Part shown: in pieces, positions 16,854-26,362 of the stretch
Numbering within the stretch: the first letter of the stretch is position 1
How the letters are laid out: each line of letters opens with the position of its first letter
From: an uncultured Bacteroidota bacterium
GTDB taxonomy: Bacteria; Bacteroidota; Bacteroidia; Flavobacteriales; TMED113
DNA length: 48,611 nucleotides
Reading direction: 5' to 3'
NCBI GenBank assembly: GCA_902533035.1
Contig: CACAKI010000005.1
Span: 1 to 48,611 of the forward strand
Position numbers and translations under genes: made by a program
Notes under the pieces: model-generated
Told to the model about the DNA's origin: nothing
Database searches by the model: none
What the model saw: the letters and a program-made list of their open reading frames with translations, nothing else

Positions 16854-16861
16854 CAAATTTA
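16854..16861 (-). promoter_or_regulatory. Probable -7 element for tRNA-Thr and the operon behind it
   Basis: TAAATTTG on the minus strand matches TAnnTTTG and lies 15 bp ahead of the mature tRNA 5' end, a fitting distance for a short 5' leader. No convincing TTG was seen at -33. Confidence 0.45.
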
Positions 16862-16883
16862 ACTATATTGTTTAAATATAGTA

Positions 16884-18977
16884 ATGAAGAACTACAAGGA
16901 TAAAAAAAATAAAAAATTAAAATCTGAAATTTTCCATATTTTAATGGAAGAGGGAAGGCCTTTAAATCACAAGCAAATTCGTAAAAAAATAACAATCAAG
17001 GAAAGTGGAAAGTTAGATTTTTTACAAATCCTAAATGAGTTAGTATCACAAAAAAAAATACTTGTTAATGAAAACTTTAAGTTTTATTGCAAAGAGTTAA
17101 AGTCTAAAAATATTATAAAAGGAAACTTAGAGAAAGGGAATAGAAAAGAATTTTTTTGTCGATGTGAAATAAGTAATAATTTAATTCCTATTCCAAATAA
17201 ATTTTTAAATGGCGCGCTAATTAATGATTATGTCCTAATAAAAACGTCTACACATAAAAAAAAGAAAACTATTGGCAAGGTTGAGAAAATTATTAAAAGG
17301 TTTAAGAGTTTTTTTGTAGGGACATTTAGCACAAAAAATAATACTTCTTTTGTTTTGCCTATAGAAAAAAATCTGAAAACAGATTTTTATATTCCTACGG
17401 GAAAATGCCTTAATGCCTCTAATAATGACCGAGTGGTTGTAAAGCTCCTTGAGTGGCCTAAAGGCGCAAAGTGTCCTTTTGGAGAGGTCACAGAAATATT
17501 AGGAATAAGTGGTGATTTTTCGTCTGAATTAGAATCTATAATAAGAAAACATAATATTATTCAAGAATTTAGTAAAGAAACCTTAAGCTATGTAGATAGT
17601 TTAAGTTCTGAAATTAAAGATGTTGATTTGAAAAACAGAAAAGATTTCAGGAACCATTCTTGTTTTACGATTGACCCTGAAGACGCTAAAGATTTTGATG
17701 ACGCCTTGTCGGTTAAAGAAATCAAGAAAAACATATTTGAAATTGGTGTGCATATTGCTGATGTAAGTCATTATGTAAAGCCCGGCACTATAATTGATCA
17801 AGACGCTGTTGAAAGGGGGTGCTCTGTGTATCTAGCCAACAAAGTTATACCTATGTTGCCCGAAAAACTAGCAAATCAACTTTGTTCTTTAAGGCCGCTA
17901 GAAGATAAGCTTTGTTTTTCAATTGTTTTTAATATAAACAAAAATGGAGATGTGTTATCTAATTGGATTGGCAAAACAATTATCAAATCTAAAAAAAGAT
18001 TCACTTACCAAGAGGCTCAAAATATTTTAGATGAGGAAAAGGGAAAGTTTTATAATGACTTAAATATTCTTAATACTATTTCAAGAAAATTACGAAATAA
18101 AAGAATAAATAATGGCTCCATCATCATAGAAAAAAAGGAACTTTTTATTGAATTTAAAAATAATGAGCCTGTAAAACCATGTTTTAAAAAAACACTTGTA
18201 ACAAATCAATTAATAGAGGAGTTTATGCTTTTAGCAAATCAGTTTGTTTGTGAATACTTTAATAAAGAATCTGGTGGTGTTTATAGAATACATGATGATC
18301 CTGATTTTGAAAAATTAAAATCTGTTACTGATTTTCTAAAAACAATCGATATTAATTTTAATTTGAATAAAAAAAATTTAACCGAATCTATTAATCAGCT
18401 TTTAAATTCAATAAAGGAAAGTGAGTATAAAGAGTTGATTAATCAATTAATCTTACGCTCAATGGCCAAGGCTGAATACTCCACTCAAAACATTGGTCAT
18501 TTTGGGCTTGGATTTAAAAATTATTCCCACTTTACATCTCCCATAAGGCGATATCCTGATATTCTAGTTCATAGAATACTTTATAATATCTTGGAAAAAG
18601 AAAAGCAACAAAACTCTGAATTACAATCATTGTGCAAAAAATCATCACAAAAAGAGAGGTGCGCTATTAAAGCAGAAAGGGATTATATGAGATTTATATT
18701 AATGTGGTTAGTAAAAGATAGTGTTGGTAGCATAACAACAGCAACAATTACTTCAATAAAAGAGTGGGGTGTTTATGCAGAGTTAGATGAATACCTTTGT
18801 GAGGGAATGATCTCTTTAAATTCCCTAAGAGCTATCGGTAATTTTTATTATAATCGTAATAAAATAGAAATGGTTAATAAATTATCAGGAGAAGCTTTAT
18901 CTTTAGGAAAGAAAGTGTCGGTTGAAATCAACAATATTAACCTACAAAGGGGCGAGTTAGATTTAATCCTTATTTAA
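16884..18977 (+). CDS. rnr: Ribonuclease R
   Basis: 697 residues. Order: an N-terminal winged-helix-like region (RPLNHKQIRKKI), cold-shock-like OB domains, the catalytic RNB domain with CFTIDPEDAKDFDDALSV (about 260-276; the Asp cluster binds the two Mg ions), IGVHIADVSHYV and HFTSPIRRYPDILVHR, and a C-terminal S1 domain starting about 620 (SIKEWGVYAELDEYLCEGMI). It is a 3'-5' exoribonuclease that degrades structured RNA and supports RNA quality control. Close to the usual 700-750 residues. The next gene starts directly after its stop. Confidence 0.95.
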   Translation: MKNYKDKKNKKLKSEIFHILMEEGRPLNHKQIRKKITIKESGKLDFLQILNELVSQKKILVNENFKFYCKELKSKNIIKGNLEKGNRKEFFCRCEISNNLIPIPNKFLNGALINDYVLIKTSTHKKKKTIGKVEKIIKRFKSFFVGTFSTKNNTSFVLPIEKNLKTDFYIPTGKCLNASNNDRVVVKLLEWPKGAKCPFGEVTEILGISGDFSSELESIIRKHNIIQEFSKETLSYVDSLSSEIKDVDLKNRKDFRNHSCFTIDPEDAKDFDDALSVKEIKKNIFEIGVHIADVSHYVKPGTIIDQDAVERGCSVYLANKVIPMLPEKLANQLCSLRPLEDKLCFSIVFNINKNGDVLSNWIGKTIIKSKKRFTYQEAQNILDEEKGKFYNDLNILNTISRKLRNKRINNGSIIIEKKELFIEFKNNEPVKPCFKKTLVTNQLIEEFMLLANQFVCEYFNKESGGVYRIHDDPDFEKLKSVTDFLKTIDINFNLNKKNLTESINQLLNSIKESEYKELINQLILRSMAKAEYSTQNIGHFGLGFKNYSHFTSPIRRYPDILVHRILYNILEKEKQQNSELQSLCKKSSQKERCAIKAERDYMRFILMWLVKDSVGSITTATITSIKEWGVYAELDEYLCEGMISLNSLRAIGNFYYNRNKIEMVNKLSGEALSLGKKVSVEINNINLQRGELDLILI

Positions 18978-20048
18978 ATGACACATATAGTTTTTTATAT
19001 ATGTTTATTGTTTCTGTTGTCTTCTTGCGCAACAGTAGTGCCTCCTTCCGGTGGGGAAAAAGACTCTTCTCCCCCTAAAGTATTGAGTGTCATCCCAGAA
19101 AACCAAACAATAAACTTTAATGGAAATAGCGTTACATTATTTTTTGATGAGTTTATTCAATTAAAAAACAAATCCGAAATTAATTTCTTCCCTGAAATAC
19201 AACCAAGGCCAAGTATCAAAATAAAAGGAAAGTCAATTATTATAGAATTCTTAACTGAATTAAAATTAAACACGACACATATAATTAATTTTAATAGCAC
19301 AATTATAGACCTAAATGAATCAAACCCTTTGCAAAATTTTCAATATGTATTCTCTACGGGAAACATGATTGATACCTGTAAATTAAACGGCTTGGTGTTT
19401 GATCTAATATCAAACCAAAAAAGCAAGGATGTGATAGTTGGACTTTTTAAGAATAAATTAATTGTAAATTATGATTCATTAGTGAGAACCTCTTCACCTG
19501 ATTATTTTATTTTTTCAGACCAAATAGGAAATTATAACTTTTCTAATTTGAAAAAAGGTAATTATATATTATATGCATTTAAGGATTTAAATTTAAGTAA
19601 AAAATATGAAGAACAAGAGCCGATTTCAATGCCTATTATGATCAATGTTGATGGCAATCAAACATTTGACATTCCTCTATTTATTGAAGACCGTTTCTTG
19701 AAAAAAAATACATTGAACTGCTTTTACCAACAAACAAAAAAAGATACTTCAAGTACGGGTTCTATTAATTTAAATTTTAAAAAAGAAATTTATGAAAGTA
19801 CTAAATATATAGGTGAGTTAATTTTAAGAGACAGTTCTGTTTTTTGCTTTAATATAAATTCAAATATTATAAATATTGATAGTTTATTGGTTGGTATTTA
19901 TTCCTTCAGAATGTTTGAGGATTTAAACAAAAATAATTTATGGGACTCTGGGAATATTAAAAATTTAACCCCCCCCGAGAAAGTAAAGTTCTTTAATGAA
20001 ACAATTGAAGTCAAAAAAGATTGGGAGATCGACGTTTTTATAGAATAA
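18978..20048 (+). CDS. Lipoprotein with bacterial Ig-like (Big_5/SbsA-type) domain
   Basis: 356 residues. Lipobox FLLSSC (Cys17). SPPKVLSVIPENQTINF followed by VTLFFDEFIQLKN is the hallmark start of the SbsA/Big_5 Ig-like domain seen in a widespread Bacteroidota lipoprotein family (often beginning CA-PPSGGEKD). Beta-rich repeats follow (NYNFSNLKKGNYILYAFKDLN; GIYSFRMFEDLNKNNLWDSG). Outer-membrane or periplasmic anchored; role unknown. ATG follows the rnr stop without a gap. An 8-C run at 19969-19976 is in frame here. Confidence 0.82.
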   Translation: MTHIVFYICLLFLLSSCATVVPPSGGEKDSSPPKVLSVIPENQTINFNGNSVTLFFDEFIQLKNKSEINFFPEIQPRPSIKIKGKSIIIEFLTELKLNTTHIINFNSTIIDLNESNPLQNFQYVFSTGNMIDTCKLNGLVFDLISNQKSKDVIVGLFKNKLIVNYDSLVRTSSPDYFIFSDQIGNYNFSNLKKGNYILYAFKDLNLSKKYEEQEPISMPIMINVDGNQTFDIPLFIEDRFLKKNTLNCFYQQTKKDTSSTGSINLNFKKEIYESTKYIGELILRDSSVFCFNINSNIINIDSLLVGIYSFRMFEDLNKNNLWDSGNIKNLTPPEKVKFFNETIEVKKDWEIDVFIE

Positions 20049-20050
20049 GT

Positions 20051-20066
20051 ATATAGAAAACTATAT
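20051..20066. terminator. Weak AT-rich hairpin between convergent genes
   Basis: ATATAG-AAAA-CTATAT forms a 6-bp stem; rightward it is followed by GTGTTTATTTTTTT. It is the only candidate stop between the Ig-like lipoprotein gene and sdhB, and is weak because the stem is nearly all A/T. Confidence 0.3.
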
Positions 20067-20070
20067 GTGT

Positions 20071-20817
20071 TTATTTTTTTATGTTTGCCATTAGGTACTC
20101 TCTATTCATTCTAGCTATATTCTTTATTGAGATTTCTTTAGGACACTGGGCCTCACAAGCGCCCGTGTTGGTGCAGGCCCCAAAACCCTCTAAATCCATT
20201 TGCTTCACCATATTTAAAGCCCTTTGCTTTCTTTCTACCTTTCCTTGAGGTAAAAGAGAATACTGTGATATTTTAGCCGCAGTAAACAACATAGCTGAAG
20301 AGTTTTTACAAGAAGCCACACAGGCCCCGCAACCTATACATGTTGCTGAATTAAAAGCCTCATCTGCATCTTCCTTAGATACAGGAATGGCGTTTGCATC
20401 TTGAGTATTCCCAGAAGTGTTAACAGAAACATATGCGCCTGCTTGTTGAATTCTATCAAAAGAAGACCTGTCAACAATTAAATCTTTAATAACCGGAAAA
20501 GCCCTTGACCTAAATGGTTCTATAAATATTGTATCACCATCCTTGAATTTTCTCATGTGTAATTGACAGGTTGTGGTCCCCCTTTCTGGGCCATGAGCCA
20601 CCCCGTTAATAAATAAGGAGCAGGAGCCACATATTCCCTCTCTACAGTCGTGATCAAATGCCACGGGCTCACCACCTTCATTCAATAACTTATTGTTTAG
20701 AAAATCTAGCATTTCTAAAAAAGACATATCTTCCTCTACTCCATCTAAAATATAGTCCTGTATTTTTCCTTTGGTTTTGTTATTTTTTTGTCTCCAAATT
20801 TTTAAATTAAGTTTCAT
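20071..20817 (-). CDS. sdhB: Succinate dehydrogenase iron-sulfur subunit
   Basis: 248 residues. The N-terminal ferredoxin domain carries the [2Fe-2S] ligands C58-REGI-C63-GS-C66 and C84. The C-terminal domain has [13 protein letters not shown] and [15 protein letters not shown] for the [4Fe-4S] and [3Fe-4S] clusters. It passes electrons from SdhA flavin to the membrane subunit in complex II. The length is typical for the Bacteroidota fumarate reductase/SDH type. It starts 6 bp after the sdhA stop. Confidence 0.95.
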   Translation of the reverse strand: MKLNLKIWRQKNNKTKGKIQDYILDGVEEDMSFLEMLDFLNNKLLNEGGEPVAFDHDCREGICGSCSLFINGVAHGPERGTTTCQLHMRKFKDGDTIFIEPFRSRAFPVIKDLIVDRSSFDRIQQAGAYVSVNTSGNTQDANAIPVSKEDADEAFNSATCIGCGACVASCKNSSAMLFTAAKISQYSLLPQGKVERKQRALNMVKQMDLEGFGACTNTGACEAQCPKEISIKNIARMNREYLMANIKK

Positions 20818-20823
20818 ATATTT

Positions 20824-23046
20824 CTATTTATAACTTCTTGATTTTAACTTGACTGATTCGAATTTTAATTTTTCTTTGTGCAGTTTAGCTTTTTCCGTTT
20901 TTTTATACTCCCAAGCAGAAACAAAATTAAAATTTTGATCATCTCTTAAGGCCTCCCCTTCTTGTGTTTGGTGTTCTTCCCTAAAATGCCCACCACACGA
21001 TTCCTCTCTTTCAAGGGCATCAATAGCAAACAACTCTCCTAACTCTAAAAAATCTGCAACCCTTCCTGCTTTTGCTAATTCTTCATTAAATTCATGTAAT
21101 TCGCCCGGAACAAACACATTTTTATAAAAATCTTCTCTTAGCTCTTTAATTTCATTAATTGCCTTTTTTAAATCTGTCTTATTTCTTGACATTCCACACT
21201 TATTCCACATAATTCGGCCCAATTTTTTATGAAAATAGTCTACGGGCTTCGTTCCTTTATTTTGAATAAAACCTTTTAATTTTTCTAGAACGTCTCTTTC
21301 TGCATTTTTAAATTCTGGAGAATCTGTCGAGATTTTTCCGGTTCTAATATCAGCAGATAAATAATCTCCAATAGTATACGGTAACACAAAATACCCATCG
21401 GCCAAACCTTGCATTAAAGCAGATGCCCCTAATCTATTTGCTCCGTGATCAGAAAAATTTGCTTCACCTATTGCATAACAACCCGGTATAGATGTCATTA
21501 AATTATAATCCACCCAAACACCCCCCATAGTATAATGAACGGCTGGGTATATCATCATTGGTGTTTCGTAGGGGTTCTCATCTGTTATTTTTTCATACAT
21601 CTGAAATAAATTTCCATATTTTTCCTTTATAGCTTGTTTTCCTAGGTTTTGTACATTCTCTTTATCATTTTGGTCACCCCCTAAAGAATGTGTTTTTTCT
21701 GTTCCATATCTAATAATAGCAGATTGAAAATCTAAAAAAACTGCTTCTCCTGTTTTGTTTACACCAAACCCAGCATCACACCTTTCTTTAGCTGCACGAG
21801 AGGCAACATCTCTTGGTACAAGGTTTCCAAAAGCGGGGTATCTTCTCTCTAAATAATAATCCCTATCCCCTTCCTTAATCTCGGTTGGTTTGATTTTCTT
21901 TAATCTTAATTTTTTTACATCTTCTAGTTTTTTAGGAACCCATATTCTTCCATCATTTCTTAGTGATTCCGACATTAATGTTAATTTAGATTGATTTTCC
22001 CCTGAAACTGGTATGCAGGTAGGGTGAATTTGGGTAAAACACGGGTTTGCAAAGTATGCCCCTTTTTTATGAATTTTCCAAGATGCCGTCACATTACTTC
22101 CCATCGCATTTGTAGAAAGGAAGAAAACATTTCCATACCCACCACTCGCTATAACAACCGCGTGAGCAGCATGTCTTTCTAGCTTTCCATTAACTAAATT
22201 ACGCGCTATAATCCCCCTTGCCTTTCCATTAACAGTAACTAATTCTAACATTTCATGCCTAGAGTACATTTCTATTTTCCCTCTGTTAATTTGTCTATTC
22301 ATGGCTGAATAGGCACCCAACAAGAGTTGTTGCCCGGTTTGGCCTTTAGCGTAAAACGTTCGGGAAACTAACACGCCACCGAAGGACCTATTATCTAATA
22401 ACCCTCCGTAATCTCTAGCAAACGGAACCCCTTGAGCAACACACTGATCAATAATGTTTGTAGACACTTCTGCTAATCTATAAACATTAGCTTCTCTTGA
22501 TCTATAATCACCCCCCTTTACGGTATCATAAAATAACCTATATACCGAATCTCCGTCTCCCTGATAATTTTTAGCAGCATTAATTCCTCCTTGCGCCGCT
22601 ATAGAATGAGCGCGCCTAGATGAATCTTGAAAACAAAAAGATTTTACATTATATCCTAATTCAGCTAACGTTGCCGAAGCAGAGGCCCCAGCGAGGCCGG
22701 TCCCCACTACAATCACATCAATTAATCTCTTATTTGCCGGGCTAACTAAATTAATGTTTTGTTTGTGGTTTTTCCATTTATTTTCCATTGAACCAAATGG
22801 TACTTTACTGTCTATTGGAAACGGCTTCGCCTCTCCTTTTTCGGGATTAATATTTAATGCGGGTTCAGAAAAATTTCCATCAGGATTTAAAAAGACATCT
22901 AACGCATCTTGTGAAATTCTGTAGACACCTCCAACTTTAGAACATTTTATTTTACCAGAAGATATGTGGCGTCTAATCGTTTTTTTTGAAACCTTTAGAT
23001 ACTCTGCCAATTCGTTTATACTAAAAACTTTATTCTCCTTGTCCAT
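20824..23046 (-). CDS. sdhA: Succinate dehydrogenase flavoprotein fused to an N-terminal helix-turn-helix
   Basis: 740 residues, about 70 more than usual for this SdhA type. Residues 8-53 ([20 protein letters not shown] ... [15 protein letters not shown]) form an excisionase/MerR-like helix-turn-helix with wing. A linker of about 25 residues follows, then the normal SdhA start ([18 protein letters not shown]). The enzyme part is intact: FAD fold [21 protein letters not shown], covalent-FAD His in [17 protein letters not shown], and catalytic-site stretches such as [15 protein letters not shown] and [15 protein letters not shown]. It oxidises succinate to fumarate in complex II. The start codon abuts the last of three 10-bp direct repeats. 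The fusion suggests autoregulation, as in PutA; that is inference. Confidence 0.93.
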   Translation of the reverse strand: MDKENKVFSINELAEYLKVSKKTIRRHISSGKIKCSKVGGVYRISQDALDVFLNPDGNFSEPALNINPEKGEAKPFPIDSKVPFGSMENKWKNHKQNINLVSPANKRLIDVIVVGTGLAGASASATLAELGYNVKSFCFQDSSRRAHSIAAQGGINAAKNYQGDGDSVYRLFYDTVKGGDYRSREANVYRLAEVSTNIIDQCVAQGVPFARDYGGLLDNRSFGGVLVSRTFYAKGQTGQQLLLGAYSAMNRQINRGKIEMYSRHEMLELVTVNGKARGIIARNLVNGKLERHAAHAVVIASGGYGNVFFLSTNAMGSNVTASWKIHKKGAYFANPCFTQIHPTCIPVSGENQSKLTLMSESLRNDGRIWVPKKLEDVKKLRLKKIKPTEIKEGDRDYYLERRYPAFGNLVPRDVASRAAKERCDAGFGVNKTGEAVFLDFQSAIIRYGTEKTHSLGGDQNDKENVQNLGKQAIKEKYGNLFQMYEKITDENPYETPMMIYPAVHYTMGGVWVDYNLMTSIPGCYAIGEANFSDHGANRLGASALMQGLADGYFVLPYTIGDYLSADIRTGKISTDSPEFKNAERDVLEKLKGFIQNKGTKPVDYFHKKLGRIMWNKCGMSRNKTDLKKAINEIKELREDFYKNVFVPGELHEFNEELAKAGRVADFLELGELFAIDALEREESCGGHFREEHQTQEGEALRDDQNFNFVSAWEYKKTEKAKLHKEKLKFESVKLKSRSYK

Positions 23047-23070
23047 TTTTGTCCATTTTTGTCTTTCTTA
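23041..23070 (-). repeat. Proximal array of three 10-bp direct repeats at the sdhA start
   Basis: On the coding strand the units are TAAGAAAGAC, AAAAATGGAC, AAAAATGGAC, repeating exactly every 10 bp (one helical turn). The last unit ends inside the sdhA start (ATGGAC). It shares the decamer AAAANTRGAC with the distal array. Probable operator for the HTH carried by SdhA itself. Confidence 0.7.
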
Positions 23071-23106
23071 AATTTAATAAATTTTTACTACAAAACAGCT
23101 TTAATT

Positions 23107-23136
23107 GTCTAGTTTTGTCTAATTTTGTCCATTTTG
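23107..23136 (-). repeat. Distal array of three 10-bp direct repeats between sdhC and sdhA
   Basis: Coding-strand units are CAAAATGGAC, AAAATTAGAC, AAAACTAGAC with exact 10-bp spacing. The array is 66 bp upstream of the equivalent position in the proximal array, in the 121-bp gap between sdhC and sdhA. Confidence 0.7.
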
Positions 23137-23167
23137 AGGGGTTTTTAGATTTCATAATATTTTAATA

Positions 23168-23809
23168 CTATATGTAATGGAAAATTGCAATAAATATAAA
23201 TCCAGCGGGAATAATGACTGCAAAAAGAGTCGAAACCAATTTTATTGGCCCCTTGGTAATACCCATAGACTGCATAGAAGAGCTAAATCCATGTAATAAA
23301 TGCAGGGCCAACAAAATAAAAGAAACACAATAGATCACAACCCTAAATAACTCTTGAAACTTTACTTGTAGTTCGTGAAAATACCTATGCTCATCTAGTG
23401 GATTGTGGTCCACGTATTTATACATTATTTCCGGAACCCAAAAGTCATAAAAATGCATAATTAAAAAGCTTAGGATTACCAAGCCGCTAATTATCATGTT
23501 TCTTGAAGCCCAAGAGGCTCCATTATTAATAGAGCGCTTTACATATGAAACCTGACGTGATCGCTGATTCTGAATTTCTAAATAAATACCTAAACTAAAA
23601 TGAACCATCACGCCCAAAATTAATACTGGCTGCAAAACAAATTGAACAATTAAATTGTTTCCCATGAAATGAGATAGCGCATTGAATGTTTTCCCGTCAT
23701 CTGGAAAAACCGAGGTTATGTTAATGATAAAGTGTTGTGTTAAAAAAACTATTAGGAACAACCCCGAAAGGGCCATCAGAAACTTTCTTCCTATCGAAGA
23801 CTTTAACAT
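23168..23809 (-). CDS. sdhC: Succinate dehydrogenase cytochrome b subunit
   Basis: 213 residues with five membrane segments. The start SSIGRKFLMALSGLFLIVFLTQHFIINI, then FVLQPVLILGVMVHFSLGIYLE, MIISGLVILSFLIMHFYDFW and ILLALHLLHGFSSSMQSMG carry the His residues expected to ligate two haem b groups. This is the single-subunit anchor typical of Bacteroidota complex II (type B), reducing menaquinone. First gene of sdhCAB with its own promoter at 23860-23831. Confidence 0.93.
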   Translation of the reverse strand: MLKSSIGRKFLMALSGLFLIVFLTQHFIINITSVFPDDGKTFNALSHFMGNNLIVQFVLQPVLILGVMVHFSLGIYLEIQNQRSRQVSYVKRSINNGASWASRNMIISGLVILSFLIMHFYDFWVPEIMYKYVDHNPLDEHRYFHELQVKFQELFRVVIYCVSFILLALHLLHGFSSSMQSMGITKGPIKLVSTLFAVIIPAGFIFIAIFHYI

Positions 23810-23830
23810 AATTTAAAATATTACTAAGCG

Positions 23831-23860
23831 CAAAGTTACTACAGAAAAACAACAAAACAA
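23831..23860 (-). promoter_or_regulatory. Promoter of the sdhCAB operon
   Basis: On the minus strand TTG (23860-23858) is separated by 19 bp from TAACTTTG (23838-23831), a full match to the Bacteroidota -33/-7 pattern, 21 bp ahead of the sdhC ATG. Confidence 0.65.
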
Positions 23861-23925
23861 CATTTTTTTACATTTAGTAATTTGATTCAATAAATAACTA
23901 TATTTAATATGTTAAAGTCAAAATT

Positions 23926-25200
23926 ATGTTAGATAGTTTATTGTTCAAAAAGAACCGAAAAAAACTAGTAAAAAATTTAGTTCCTGGGGCAATGTGTGTT
24001 TTTGAATCTAATGATCAAATGCCAACTAATGCAGATGGATTAATGCCTTTTAGACAAAATAATAATTTATTTTATTTAACAGGGATTGATCAAGAAGACA
24101 CTTCTTTAATTATTTTCCCTGAAACAAAAAATCAAGATTATAAAGAGGTGCTGTTCATAAAAAAAACAAACGATACTATTCGTGTTTGGGAAGGGCATAA
24201 ATTAACCAAAGAAGAGGCTAAAAAAAAATCTGGAATTAAAACAGTTTTATGGAATGATGAGTTTATAAATGTTCTGGGAAAATTAATCCCTGAATCTAAC
24301 TCCGTTTACTTAAGTAGCAACGAGCACCCTAGAGCAAATGTTGTTGTGGAAACCAAAAACGCTAGGCTTGGCAGTAAATTAAAATCTCTATTCCCAAACA
24401 GTAAGTTTAAGAAGTCTGCACCAATTATGCATCAAATCAGATCTATTAAAGAGGCCGAAGAAGTCGATATGATAAAGCGAGCTTGCAGCATTACCAAAAA
24501 CGGATTTAATAGAATTTTGAGGTTTATTAGGCCCGGTATATTTGAATATAATATTCAAGCAGAATTAATCCATGAGTTCATCAACAAAAACTCTAGAGGA
24601 TTTGCATATGAGCCAATTATTGCATCAGGTAAAAACGCCTGTATTCTACATTATACTGACAATAACCAGCCTTTAAAGGATGGTGAAGTAATTCTTATGG
24701 ATTTTGGGGCGGAATATAATAATTACGCATCTGATTTAACACGGTGCGTTCCTGTAAGTGGACGGTTTACAACAAGACAAAAAAATGTTTATAACGCTGT
24801 TTTAAGGGTGATGCGCGCAGCAACAAAAATGTTGGAACCCGGAACTTTTTTAAATAATTATGAAAAGAGTGTTGGGGAATTAATGGAAAAAGAATTGATA
24901 GACTTAGGCCTTATTTCAATGCAAGATATAAAAAGACAAGGGAATCTGCCTGCTTATAAAAAATACTTTATGCATGGCACATCACACCACTTAGGCCTAG
25001 ATGTTCATGATGTTTCTGACTCCACCAAACCCCTTTCCGAGGGAATGGTTCTGACCTGTGAGCCAGGCATATATATACCAGAAGAAAATCTGGGAATTCG
25101 TTTAGAAAACGATATTCTTGTTTCCACAAATGAAACCATTGACCTAATGGGTGACATCTTAATTGAGCCGGAGGAAATTGAAAATGCATTGAACGGCTAA
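23926..25200 (+). CDS. pepP: Xaa-Pro aminopeptidase (M24B family)
   Basis: 424 residues. The creatinase-type N-terminal domain (about 1-165) precedes the pita-bread catalytic domain. The dinuclear metal ligands are Asp259 (MDFGAEYN), Asp270 (ASDLTR), His350 (MHGTSHHLG), Glu379 (CEPGIY) and Glu394 (IRLENDIL). It removes an N-terminal residue ahead of proline. Cytoplasmic, no signal peptide. It ends 1 bp from the convergent thiL stop. Confidence 0.92.
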   Translation: MLDSLLFKKNRKKLVKNLVPGAMCVFESNDQMPTNADGLMPFRQNNNLFYLTGIDQEDTSLIIFPETKNQDYKEVLFIKKTNDTIRVWEGHKLTKEEAKKKSGIKTVLWNDEFINVLGKLIPESNSVYLSSNEHPRANVVVETKNARLGSKLKSLFPNSKFKKSAPIMHQIRSIKEAEEVDMIKRACSITKNGFNRILRFIRPGIFEYNIQAELIHEFINKNSRGFAYEPIIASGKNACILHYTDNNQPLKDGEVILMDFGAEYNNYASDLTRCVPVSGRFTTRQKNVYNAVLRVMRAATKMLEPGTFLNNYEKSVGELMEKELIDLGLISMQDIKRQGNLPAYKKYFMHGTSHHLGLDVHDVSDSTKPLSEGMVLTCEPGIYIPEENLGIRLENDILVSTNETIDLMGDILIEPEEIENALNG

Positions 25201-25201
25201 A

Positions 25202-26269
25202 TCATGATAATTTAAAATGATCCCAACCTCGTTTGTCAATTGAGGTAACCTCACCGTTAACACCTATCATTATTCTTTTCTCTGTCTCTTCTGTTAATTC
25301 TCCAATAATTGACATTTTTTTTGTTGCGTCAATTAAATCTCTTTGTTGGGGGGGGATAGTAAATAATAATTCGTAATCCTCTCCTCCATACAAAGCAGCA
25401 AAAATATAGTCAATATTAAAATCTAGTGATGCGTTTTTTGTTTGTTGGTGTATTGGTATTTTTGATTCCATTATTTTATATCCTAAGCCCGATGCATTGG
25501 AAATATGATTTAAATCGGAACATAATCCATCTGAAATATCAATCATGGATGTGGGGTTAATATTATTAGTTTTAAAATAATTAACGATTTCTACTTTTGC
25601 TTCTGGTTTAATTTGCCTTTCTATTAAATACTTATATTCTTTTAACTTCATCTCAACATCTTTTATAGCAAATTTGGGTATTTTGTGTTCTGATAAAACC
25701 ATTTTTTCTCTTTGTAAAATTTTTAAACCCAAATATGATGAGCCCAGATCACCTGAAACCACAATTAAATCACCTTTTTTTGCCCCATCTCGATAAACAA
25801 TGTTTCTTTTTTTTTGAAAACCAACCACGCTAACATTAATTATTAAACCAGTATAAGATCCACTTATATCGCCCCCAACAACGTTTACATGATAATTTCT
25901 AGCGGCTTTGTTTATTCCTTCGTATAGGGCCTCTATATCTTCTACATTATACTTATTCGGGATTCCCAAGCTAATTATAATTTGTGATGGCATTGCGTTC
26001 ATTGCACATATATCAGATAAATTAACAATAATTGACTTATAACCAACATGAGATAGCGACATATATGTAGTGTCAAAATGGATCCCTTCAATTAAAATAT
26101 CGGTACTCATTAATATTTCTTGGTCTTTTTGTGATTTTATTACCGCGCTATCATCCCCTATTCCTTTAATAATTAAATTATTATTAACGTCTATAGTTTT
26201 TTTTAATTTATTTATTAACCCAAACTCTCCTATTTCTGAAATTTTAGTTGTTGTTTTTTTTTCTTCCAT
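25202..26269 (-). CDS. thiL: Thiamine-monophosphate kinase
   Basis: 355 residues. IGDDSAVI near residue 40, STDILIEGIHFD, VGYKSIIVNLSDICAMNAMP and VVGGDISGS form the PurM/ThiL ATP- and Mg-binding core. MIDISDGLCSDLNHI and GGEDYELLFTI complete the signature. It phosphorylates thiamine monophosphate to the diphosphate cofactor. An 8-C run on the coding strand (IPPQ) keeps frame here, unlike the broken tracts elsewhere. Confidence 0.93.
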   Translation of the reverse strand: MEEKKTTTKISEIGEFGLINKLKKTIDVNNNLIIKGIGDDSAVIKSQKDQEILMSTDILIEGIHFDTTYMSLSHVGYKSIIVNLSDICAMNAMPSQIIISLGIPNKYNVEDIEALYEGINKAARNYHVNVVGGDISGSYTGLIINVSVVGFQKKRNIVYRDGAKKGDLIVVSGDLGSSYLGLKILQREKMVLSEHKIPKFAIKDVEMKLKEYKYLIERQIKPEAKVEIVNYFKTNNINPTSMIDISDGLCSDLNHISNASGLGYKIMESKIPIHQQTKNASLDFNIDYIFAALYGGEDYELLFTIPPQQRDLIDATKKMSIIGELTEETEKRIMIGVNGEVTSIDKRGWDHFKLS

Positions 26270-26312
26270 AACATATGTTTTTTTTTTGCTCTTCTTTCTT
26301 AAATTTAATGAA

Positions 26313-26341
26313 TTGTTTTAATTATTTCTTTGGTATATTTG
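26313..26341 (+). promoter_or_regulatory. Promoter of the suf operon
   Basis: TTG (26313-26315), an 18-bp spacer, then TATATTTG (26334-26341), a perfect TAnnTTTG -7 element, 21 bp ahead of the sufA ATG. Confidence 0.65.
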
Positions 26342-26362
26342 CAATAAATTAATTCCTGAATA

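Noticed and set aside
23041-23136. CRISPR or plasmid-type iterons of an origin
   Set aside because: The units are only 10 bp without spacers, and the site lies inside a chromosomal sdh operon with no replication gene.
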